64,000 nt of DNA. Origin: Neolewinella maritima. GTDB lineage: Bacteria > Bacteroidota > Bacteroidia > Chitinophagales > Saprospiraceae. A program made the translations under genes and the position numbers. The notes under the pieces were generated by a model. That model was not told the DNA's origin, ran no database searches, and worked only from the letters and a program-made list of their open reading frames with translations. The DNA lies in contig NZ_CAKLPZ010000001.1 in the NCBI RefSeq assembly GCF_923081025.1, positions 1,674,001 to 1,738,000 of the forward strand, given 5' to 3'. Positions 7,901 to 13,638 of this stretch are shown here, piece by piece. Position 1 is the stretch's first letter; each line of letters opens with the position of its first letter.

Positions 7901-9582
7901 AGGCAGACGACGGTGTCCCGGGCCGCTACTACCACCGGTGGAGGACAGCTGAAGCATCCCGCTGCGTAGGGGGATCGTACGGTCACCGGGATGAGCGTAT
8001 CGTAGCTACATCCGAAATCATCCGTACTGGTCAGCACCTGATCGAAGCGTCCGGGGCCGGCTCCGGTGAACTCGATCCGCTCGGCCGAATAGTCGCTCAG
8101 CTGATCGTTATTCTCCCACTCGGTAGTGACTACTGGTACCGAGAACTCACGGCGTGGGGGCTGCAGCTTTTCTTGGAACCGAATAGACCAGTTGAATACG
8201 GTGCCGCCGTTGCCGATACCGTTGTCGAGTACGTTCAGTTTCCAGTCGCCGTTCAGGGGGCAGCCGATGAGTGCTGAGAAGTTCAAGCTACTAGGCTTGT
8301 ATAGCACGTCTTCCGGGAACTTGGTCTGCGAAGGCACCGAGGTAGCGGCATCATTGATGGTCAATAAACCACTTGCACTAAAACAGTATTTTCCCGGTTG
8401 ACCAGCCACAGGAGAGTTAGGCTCGGTTGTCGGTGTACCAAAGTACTGACCCTCCGCACCCGATGGTGGACGTTGGTATTCTAGTAGAGTCACAGAATCA
8501 CCACTGGGGCATTCCACGCTCAGATGTAGGTCACCCACGTAGTCGTGCTCGATGTCTACACAGATCTCTACGATGCCGTCGCCCGATCCTAGCCGCTGGT
8601 CGGAAGCGAAACTACGCAGCGGCAGCACGGACGTACGTAGCTGATTGGCGGTTTCCGGAATTACAACGCGGGAGGCTACGGGCTGCGGGCTGCCGAATCC
8701 GTAGGTGCGGCCACTGGAACGATAGGTGACCGCTGCGTCATCTACTCCCGTTACCCCCAGTACCAGCGGTTCACCCGGACATACGACTAAATCGCGTTGA
8801 CTGCTCGGTCCGACATCCGGCGGCCCCGATACGCGGACCTGCTGGTCGATCCTGTTCCGGCTCTCGCAACCCCGTTGATCCCGCAGGGTAACGTTGACGA
8901 GGTAGCCTCCTGGCTTGGCATACAGCTGATCGATGGACCGTCCGACTTGCTGGCTGCCATCCCCAAAGGTCCAGGTGAAGGTCGTAGTGGCATCGCTCTG
9001 CGGGTAGGTAACGCCTCGTTCGGGATAGCGCCCCGTAGCCGTCAGCGCGATCGCCTCACCCAGGCAGGCGTCCAGGAACTCATCCGGCCCCGGTCCGACG
9101 CCCGGATCACTCTGCTCGAGGACTGCGATGATGGGCTGGCAGGCCGCTACGCAGCGGATAGCAGCGTCCCAGCCGGTCTTCGTGCCACTACTGAGGAAGG
9201 TCATCGTCAGACAGCCCGATGTATTGCGCGCCGTAGCGGATATGGTGGTTCGGTCGCCGTTGTTGTCTGCCGTGAGTTGCCGCAGGACGGGCGCTGCGCT
9301 CGTACGACCATTATGGAAGCTTAGCGTTCCCTGAATGTCGATTACGCTGAAGCTCAATTCAACGTTGGTATTATCGGAATTATCGGAGCAGATCGTCACG
9401 GACTGCAAGGAGCCGGGCCCCGCATGTGCCCCGGCGGTACCTCCGCTGTCGACGAACCGGCCGCTGCACGTGGCGACCTCCCCGCCGGTCTGACCGATAC
9501 GCACGATATCCTGACCAAAGCTCAGAACGGTAACAAGACAAGACACCAGGAATAAAACACACCGGGGGTAAAACTGCGACAT
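4909..9582 (-). CDS. T9SS type B multidomain adhesin (CUB-like, PKD, two P domains, SprB repeats)
   Basis: A 1557-residue secreted protein. Domains in order: signal peptide (1-24); CUB-like region (about 25-130); PKD-like domain with FTWTFGDGS (about 170-250); a proprotein-convertase P-like domain (about 300-470, ending NGDWKLNVLDNG); a second P-like domain (about 610-720, NGGWTLEIDD); about eight SprB-type repeats from about 760 to 1430, each ending GTYRLTVTDxxGC or similar; and a gliding-motility-type C-terminal domain (about 1465-1557) beginning TGFTPNEDGSNDRLLVHG and ending AGVYLYKLTVVY. That last domain is the type B T9SS sorting signal. No protease or glycosidase active site is visible, so a surface adhesin or filament role, as for SprB, is inferred. 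The PorP/SprF gene follows after 1 nt. Confidence 0.92.
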   Translation of the reverse strand: MSQFYPRCVLFLVSCLVTVLSFGQDIVRIGQTGGEVATCSGRFVDSGGTAGAHAGPGSLQSVTICSDNSDNTNVELSFSVIDIQGTLSFHNGRTSAAPVLRQLTADNNGDRTTISATARNTSGCLTMTFLSSGTKTGWDAAIRCVAACQPIIAVLEQSDPGVGPGPDEFLDACLGEAIALTATGRYPERGVTYPQSDATTTFTWTFGDGSQQVGRSIDQLYAKPGGYLVNVTLRDQRGCESRNRIDQQVRVSGPPDVGPSSQRDLVVCPGEPLVLGVTGVDDAAVTYRSSGRTYGFGSPQPVASRVVIPETANQLRTSVLPLRSFASDQRLGSGDGIVEICVDIEHDYVGDLHLSVECPSGDSVTLLEYQRPPSGAEGQYFGTPTTEPNSPVAGQPGKYCFSASGLLTINDAATSVPSQTKFPEDVLYKPSSLNFSALIGCPLNGDWKLNVLDNGIGNGGTVFNWSIRFQEKLQPPRREFSVPVVTTEWENNDQLSDYSAERIEFTGAGPGRFDQVLTSTDDFGCSYDTLIPVTVRSPYAAGCFSCPPPVVVAARDTVVCLGGSFRARLDLDIPSQVDTIRWAVQTARATQRNAAGQPATLRSTLTVTDQSPDIFTEPARTLTGVCIDYRSSESLASVRFRLVSPGGVRIPLPLPQGAAGSTFNGCIVPTTGSPWTALTNQRINGGWTLEIDDASTSSTGQLLGWSLDLVRESSTMYRWSPASSDFSCTDCENPTVQPTASGTYTLRATTADGCTGSAQLTIDVQNIAAELSADVYAGCAGQNNGSITLPAPSGTMPLSYAWSTGSTERNQSGLAPGTYRLTVTAANGCQDSAVYTVPAPTPLTLEVRSITPVRCFGEATGRFKTSARGGTPPYTFSWSDPSIGPGGDAGAVSAGTYRVRITDNKGCTVDSFLTVPQPARLEVAFDTTPVACRNGSSGALTATGMGGIPPYSYQWSTGAETASISNLTAGTYRLTVTDAVRCTFDTLAVVREPAATFAIALIDTLAPCAGERNGQAAVFASGTVAATYMWSSGESTARATSLAAGLNSVTVTDENGCARALTFSLGVQDSVAPVIQFEGDNVCDPDVPVYLSSATPYASYAWSTGDTTARVGPLTDGETYQLTVTTAQGCSGDTSFRYRASSRITFAVAIDSVQCFGTRTGAIEISSVRGPVSGPYTLEWGESTDFATGPRVDGLLAGDYTVTISNGAQCALDTTFRIPSPDLLILSTRKRDISCFGAIDGTIRTFVSGGSLPYRYIWSNGAFTEQQTGLDRGTYTLQLVDANGCTESDTLVLDSPGEIVVSSTTSSGICGGTASGRIDVLASGGQEPYEYALDGTQFGRSPSFVGVNEGDYSIVVRDTAGCTAVTSIRVEDGPPLTVDLGEDIDLVFGDSVRLQSTVTGSTGPIDYLWEQSEPGGLSCLSCPDPVARPPYVATYTVSVMDSLGCEDSDVITVRVEKIREIAVPTGFTPNEDGSNDRLLVHGRPGTRIESLTIFDRWGGVVFFDEAADWMVNDPDRGWDGTGTNNKPLNAGVYLYKLTVVYEDDSRETLSGQTTLIR

Positions 9583-9609
9583 ACACTAAGGGTAACTAGG
9601 AGCCCACAC

Positions 9610-9617
9610 TATCTTTG
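9610..9617 (+). promoter_or_regulatory. -7 promoter element of folD
   Basis: TATCTTTG is an exact match to the Bacteroidota housekeeping -7 consensus TAnnTTTG. It ends 18 nt before the chosen folD ATG. It overlaps a TTG that would otherwise be a longer folD start, which supports the ATG at 9636. Confidence 0.7.
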
Positions 9618-9635
9618 GCGCAAACGAAGGATAGT

Positions 9636-10508
9636 ATGCAAGTATTGGACGGAAAAGCGCTGGCCCAAACGATTAAGGAAGAACTGAAGGTGAAGGTCGA
9701 CGCGATCCGGCAAGCAGGGGGCAAAATTCCCCACCTGGCCGCCGTCCTGGTGGGTGAAAATCCGGCCAGTCAGGTGTACGTGCGCAACAAAGTACGCAGC
9801 TGCGAGGCCGTCGGCTTTCGCAGCACGCTACTTCGCCGCCCGCAGGACATTACGCAGTCCGAGCTACTGCAGATCGTGACCGAACTAAATGCAGATCCCG
9901 ACATCGATGGCTACATCGTCCAACTGCCGCTGCCGGCACACATCGACGAGGACGCCATCAATCTGGCCATCGACCCCCGTAAGGATGTGGACGGCTTCAC
10001 CCCAGTCAATATCGGCCGCATGACGCTCGGGCTGGATGCGTACCTGCCGGCTACCCCCAATGGTATCATGGTCATGCTCGACCGTTACGGTATCGAAACG
10101 AGTGGCAAGGAGGTCGTCGTGCTGGGCCGCTCCAACATCGTGGGTACGCCGATGACGGTATTACTGAGCCGCAAGAGCAACCCGGGCAATGCCACCGTCA
10201 CCCTATGTCATAGCCGCACGAAGGATCTGAAGGCTCATACCCTACACGCCGACATCATCGTTGCGGCCATCGGCATCCCCGAAATGGTCACCGCTGATAT
10301 GGTCAAAGAAGGCGCCGTAGTGATCGACGTAGGCATCAACCGGGTAGATGACGCGAGCCGCAGCAAAGGCTATCGCCTGGCCGGAGACGTAGACTACGCG
10401 GGACTGAAGGACAAAGTAAGCGCCATGACTCCCGTACCCGGAGGAGTAGGGCCCATGACGGTCGTGAGTCTGCTCATGAACACCCTAAAGGCTAGCCAGA
10501 AGCGGTAG
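9636..10508 (+). CDS. folD: Methylenetetrahydrofolate dehydrogenase / methenyltetrahydrofolate cyclohydrolase
   Basis: A 290-residue bifunctional FolD that interconverts 5,10-methylene-THF and 10-formyl-THF with NADP in the cytosol, feeding purine synthesis and initiator-tRNA formylation (fmt lies at 23.6 kb). Diagnostic stretches are MQVLDGKALAQ at the start, the catalytic YVRNK region near residue 50, VVVLGRSNIVGTPM (dinucleotide binding) near 155, and PVPGGVGPMTV near the C-terminus. The ATG at 9636 is preferred over a TTG seven codons upstream because that TTG lies inside the -7 promoter element. It converges on trxB with a 9-bp gap. Confidence 0.97.
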   Translation: MQVLDGKALAQTIKEELKVKVDAIRQAGGKIPHLAAVLVGENPASQVYVRNKVRSCEAVGFRSTLLRRPQDITQSELLQIVTELNADPDIDGYIVQLPLPAHIDEDAINLAIDPRKDVDGFTPVNIGRMTLGLDAYLPATPNGIMVMLDRYGIETSGKEVVVLGRSNIVGTPMTVLLSRKSNPGNATVTLCHSRTKDLKAHTLHADIIVAAIGIPEMVTADMVKEGAVVIDVGINRVDDASRSKGYRLAGDVDYAGLKDKVSAMTPVPGGVGPMTVVSLLMNTLKASQKR

Positions 10509-10517
10509 GTAGACAGG

Positions 10518-11456
10518 CTAGATCACACCCTTTTCGCCCAGGTAGCGCTCCGCATCCAGGGCGGCCATACAACCGGTACCCGCCGCGGTGATGGCCTGGC
10601 GGTACACATGGTCGGCGGCATCTCCACTGACGAATACACCCTCCACATTGGTGTGGGTGGAGTTAGGCTCGTGTACCAGGTAGCCGGTTTCTTCCATCTC
10701 CAGCACCCCCTCGAACAACTTGGTATTGGGAATATGGCCGATGGCTACGAAGAAGCCCGCGATGGGAAGCTCCGACACTTCGTCGGTGACGCGGTTTCGC
10801 ACCCGGACGCCGGTCACCTCAGTGTCCCCCAGGATCTCTTCGGTCTCCGTATTCCAGTGGATCTTGATGTTCTTTTGCTTCATGACCCGGTCCTGCATGA
10901 TCTTGGAGGCCCGCATCTCGTCGCGCCGTACCAGCATATGGACTACCGGACAGAGGTTACTCAGGTACAGGGCCTCCTCGCAGGCGCTGTCCCCGGCTCC
11001 TACGATAGCTACGTCCTTGCCGCGGTAGAAAAAGCCGTCACAGACCGCGCAGGCGCTGACGCCGTTGTTGGTCAGCCGCTGCTCACTCTCCAGACCCAGC
11101 CAGCGGGCAGTAGCGCCCGTGCTCACGATGATACTGTGCGCGGCGATCTCTTCGCCGCTCTCGGTGTAGATTTTCTTGACATCGTCAGAAAAGTCGACCC
11201 GGTCGATGAGCTCGTACTTGATCTCGGTTCCGAAGCGTTCGGCCTGCTTCTTCAGGTCCTCCATCATCTGGGGGCCCATGATGCCTTCCGGATAACCGGG
11301 AAAGTTCTCTACGTCGGTCGTGATCATCAATTGGCCACCGGGTTCACGGCCCGTAAAGAGTACGGGGCTGAGGTTGGCGCGCGCCGCATAGATGGCTGCG
11401 GTGTAGCCGGCCGGTCCGGAGCCGATGATGACGGTTTTTTGAGGTTCTTTACCCAT
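10518..11456 (-). CDS. trxB: Thioredoxin-disulfide reductase
   Basis: A 312-residue FAD/NADPH flavoprotein that reduces thioredoxin; a trxA gene lies at 39.4 kb. The FAD-binding motif GSGPAGYTAAIYAAR is at residues 13-27, the redox-active CAVC at 136-139, the NADPH motif GAGDSACEEA near 157, and the C-terminal FAD motif GVFVSGDAAD near 273. Length and order match the low-molecular-weight bacterial enzyme. A perfect -7 element lies 23 nt upstream, so it is probably transcribed alone. Confidence 0.97.
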   Translation of the reverse strand: MGKEPQKTVIIGSGPAGYTAAIYAARANLSPVLFTGREPGGQLMITTDVENFPGYPEGIMGPQMMEDLKKQAERFGTEIKYELIDRVDFSDDVKKIYTESGEEIAAHSIIVSTGATARWLGLESEQRLTNNGVSACAVCDGFFYRGKDVAIVGAGDSACEEALYLSNLCPVVHMLVRRDEMRASKIMQDRVMKQKNIKIHWNTETEEILGDTEVTGVRVRNRVTDEVSELPIAGFFVAIGHIPNTKLFEGVLEMEETGYLVHEPNSTHTNVEGVFVSGDAADHVYRQAITAAGTGCMAALDAERYLGEKGVI

Positions 11457-11478
11457 GGGTCTAGTTCGTTTCGGGGTG

Positions 11479-11486
11479 CAAAAGTA
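11479..11486 (-). promoter_or_regulatory. -7 promoter element of trxB
   Basis: Minus-strand TACTTTTG is an exact TAnnTTTG match, 22 nt upstream of the trxB ATG. Confidence 0.65.
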
Positions 11487-11531
11487 GCTTAACTCACTAA
11501 CACCCGTGGGCCGGCTGGGTTGTACGGGCGC

Positions 11532-12230
11532 TCACCGGTCGGGCGCGTCCGCAGGTGCGAGGGGAAAGTCGATCCGGCGATACTTCCCTACGGGCAGCGT
11601 ACCGAGCTCGATGTGCATGATGCGCACACGCTTTAGGGTCAGTACCGTGTAGCCGAAGTAGCCGCACATGCGTCTGATCTGCCGGTTGAGGCCCTGAGTG
11701 AGTATAATGCGGAAGCTGCGCCGCCCGATTCGCTCCACCGTACATGGCTTGGTGCGCACCTGGAGGATCGGGACGCCCCGGCTCATACGTTGCAGGAAAT
11801 CTGGCGTCACCGGACGGTCCACCGTCACGATGTATTCCTTCTCGTGCGCGTTCTCTGCGCGCAATATTTCATTCACCACGTCCCCGTCATTGGTCAGTAA
11901 GATCAGACCAGTCGAGGCCTTGTCCAGCCGGCCGATCGGGAAGATCCGCTCCGGGTAATTAATGAAGTCGATGATATTATCCGGGTCCTTTGGGTCGGTG
12001 GTGCTCGTGACACCGGCCGGCTTGTGGAAGGCGAGGTACACCGGGGCGGGTCGCGCACCCACGGGCTTACCGTCCAGGCGGACGATCTGACCCGGCTCCA
12101 CCCGATTACCCTTTATCGCCACCCGGCCATTGATGGTGACACGACCGGCCTCGATCCAGCGATCGGCTTCCCGGCGGGAGCAGATACCCGTGCTGGATAA
12201 GAACTTATTGAGCGAAATGGAATCTGCCAT
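11532..12230 (-). CDS. rluF: 23S rRNA pseudouridine synthase, RluF-like
   Basis: A 232-residue RNA-modifying enzyme: an S4 RNA-binding domain (residues 6-50, SLNKFLSSTGICSRREADR) followed by an RsuA-type pseudouridine synthase domain. The catalytic aspartate is D103 in GRLDKASTGLILL. The C-terminal NRQIRRMCGYFGYTV and RIMHIELGTLPVG match RluF (U2604 in E. coli 23S rRNA) better than RluB/RluE/RsuA. It is shorter than the E. coli enzyme, lacking its long C-terminal tail. Its start is divergent from the conserved gene at 12290, with 59 bp between. Confidence 0.88.
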   Translation of the reverse strand: MADSISLNKFLSSTGICSRREADRWIEAGRVTINGRVAIKGNRVEPGQIVRLDGKPVGARPAPVYLAFHKPAGVTSTTDPKDPDNIIDFINYPERIFPIGRLDKASTGLILLTNDGDVVNEILRAENAHEKEYIVTVDRPVTPDFLQRMSRGVPILQVRTKPCTVERIGRRSFRIILTQGLNRQIRRMCGYFGYTVLTLKRVRIMHIELGTLPVGKYRRIDFPLAPADAPDR

Positions 12231-12261
12231 AGCCGGGGCAAGCTACGCAGGATCTAGCACC

Positions 12262-12269
12262 TATCTTTG
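12262..12269 (+). promoter_or_regulatory. -7 promoter element of the 12290 gene
   Basis: TATCTTTG, an exact TAnnTTTG match, ends 20 nt before the ATG at 12290. Confidence 0.65.
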
Positions 12270-12289
12270 CGGCCGCAACCTTCGCCTTT

Positions 12290-12775
12290 ATGAGCAGCCC
12301 ACTTGATCAATTGTCTTCCGAAAGCCGTATCTGGATCTACGGCGCCGAGCGTGCCCTGACCGACGCCGAGACCAAGCTGGTGCGCAGCCAGGCGCAGCAG
12401 TTCGTGCAGCAGTGGGTCAGTCACCAGCAGGCGCTTACCTCGGCAGCCGATGTACTGCACAAGCGATTTTTGGTATTGGGTGTGGATGAGACCCAGGCGG
12501 AAGCGAGTGGCTGCTCCATCGACGGTAGTGTCCGCTTCGTGAAGGAATTGGGTGCACAGATCGGCGTAGACTTTTTCAATCGCATGCGCTTTAGCTACCG
12601 GGATGAACAGGGCGGCATTCACACCGTCGGGCGCGAAGAGTTCAAGCTACTCTACGCCCAGGGACAGCTCACCAACGAGAGCATCGTCTTCGATCCCCTG
12701 GTCAAGGAACTCGGGGAGTTGCGGCAGATTTTCGAGCGCCCCCTGGAGGACAGCTGGCACAGTCGGATGGTGTGA
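12290..12775 (+). CDS. Conserved Bacteroidota protein (often labelled 'ABC transporter ATPase')
   Basis: A 161-residue soluble protein. From memory of the family, a roughly 160-residue Bacteroidota protein shares the features RIWIYGAERALTDAE, FLVLGVDETQAEASGCSID, SVRFVKELG and the terminal EDSWHSRM. Public records frequently call it 'ABC transporter ATPase', but no Walker A, Walker B or ABC signature is present here, so that name is not supported. The function is unknown. It has its own promoter element and is followed by a palindrome and two SSB-like genes. Confidence 0.8.
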   Translation: MSSPLDQLSSESRIWIYGAERALTDAETKLVRSQAQQFVQQWVSHQQALTSAADVLHKRFLVLGVDETQAEASGCSIDGSVRFVKELGAQIGVDFFNRMRFSYRDEQGGIHTVGREEFKLLYAQGQLTNESIVFDPLVKELGELRQIFERPLEDSWHSRMV

Positions 12776-12825
12776 CCAGTACTGCTGAATTAGCAAAATG
12801 CATGTGAGGATGACGCATCTATAAT

Positions 12826-12847
12826 CGTTTATATACGACTATAAACG
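12826..12847. promoter_or_regulatory. Perfect 8-bp inverted repeat, candidate operator upstream of the SSB pair
   Basis: CGTTTATA (12826-12833), a 6-nt spacer, then TATAAACG (12840-12847). It lies in an AT-rich patch 73 bp before the first SSB-like start codon. A 22-bp symmetric site of this size fits a dimeric repressor or activator. It has no T-tract and a short AT-rich stem, so it is less likely to be a terminator. No regulator gene is adjacent. Confidence 0.5.
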
Positions 12848-12920
12848 CAAGTATTCATCTACATGACGACTATCTGTGGTGAGTTGCCGGACTTTTGTCC
12901 CATCACTAACCACAGCACCC

Positions 12921-13301
12921 ATGCTACTTAGTAATCACATTCAGCTCATCGGCCGGGTAGGGCACGACCCCGAGCTAGTCTCCCTCACGGATGGCACCCC
13001 ACGCGCTAATCTGCGGATTTATCAGGACGCTGCCGCTTCCGAGCAGCCCAATGAAACCCAGGTACACACCCTCATCGGCTGGCACAATCTAGCGCACCAA
13101 TTGCAGGCACGGGTCCGCAGGGGGGATACAGTATTAGTACAGGGACGCCTAGTGAACAGAAAGCTTCTGGTGAACGGGCATGTGCTCATCAAGTCGGAGG
13201 TCCACCTCTCCGAGTTCCGTGTCCTGTCTTCCCGATCGATCACCCGCAACCTCGGTCTTGCTGCCGAACCGGTGCACACCTTCCACCGCAACCATGAATA
13301 A
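12921..13301 (+). CDS. Single-stranded DNA-binding protein-like (OB fold), first of a pair
   Basis: A 126-residue OB-fold protein. The start MLLSNHIQLIGRVGHDPEL, the central HTLIGWHNLAHQL and GDTVLVQGRLVNRKLL are the strands of a bacterial SSB. The tail is short and basic/polar (VHTFHRNHE) and lacks the acidic DDDIPF-type tip by which housekeeping SSB recruits partners. It is therefore probably an accessory SSB rather than the replicative one. The ATG at 12921 begins at the conserved OB fold; an upstream in-frame ATG at 12876 adds an unconserved leader. The stop overlaps the next SSB-like gene by 8 nt, implying translational coupling. Confidence 0.82.
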   Translation: MLLSNHIQLIGRVGHDPELVSLTDGTPRANLRIYQDAAASEQPNETQVHTLIGWHNLAHQLQARVRRGDTVLVQGRLVNRKLLVNGHVLIKSEVHLSEFRVLSSRSITRNLGLAAEPVHTFHRNHE

Positions 13302-13638
13302 GCTGACACTCATCGGTGAACTGGTTGCCGCACCAACCTACTTCTGTACGTCCCGCGGACGAGACCTTACCCGCTTTCAACTGCGAACCAAGGAATCGTG
13401 TGGCCGCATCAGCGTGCATCACTGTCTGGCGTGGGGCCCACTAGCCATAAATCTCCACGCTAATCTCCGTGTTGGTGAGTGGTCCATGGTCCGGGGCTCC
13501 CTGGCCTACCGAACGCGGCGGCTGGGCCGGCAGACGGTACAACTACCCTATGTGCGGATTACCGAGCATAGCTACCTGGGCCAGGTAGAGCAGGCTGAGC
13601 CTACGACTGCACGGCCCGGCGGGGCACACGCGTCCTGA
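13294..13638 (+). CDS. Single-stranded DNA-binding protein-like, second of a pair
   Basis: A 114-residue OB-fold protein beginning MNKLTLIGELVAAPTYFCTS, with HHCLAWGPLAINL and WSMVRGSLAYRTRR matching SSB strands. It is divergent from the first copy. It starts inside the end of that gene (ATGAATAA overlap), and its own 3' end overlaps the 3' end of ccmF on the other strand by 38 bp. The tail is rich in Gly/Ala/His/Thr with no acidic tip. It may form a hetero-oligomer with the first SSB-like protein; this is inference from the overlap. Confidence 0.75.
   Translation: MNKLTLIGELVAAPTYFCTSRGRDLTRFQLRTKESCGRISVHHCLAWGPLAINLHANLRVGEWSMVRGSLAYRTRRLGRQTVQLPYVRITEHSYLGQVEQAEPTTARPGGAHAS

Noticed and set aside
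10608-11492. 294-codon open frame antisense to trxB
   Set aside because: It mirrors trxB on the other strand and has no recognisable domain; trxB is certain.
12290-12775. ABC transporter ATPase annotation
   Set aside because: The family is often given this name, but no Walker A, Walker B or signature motif is present.
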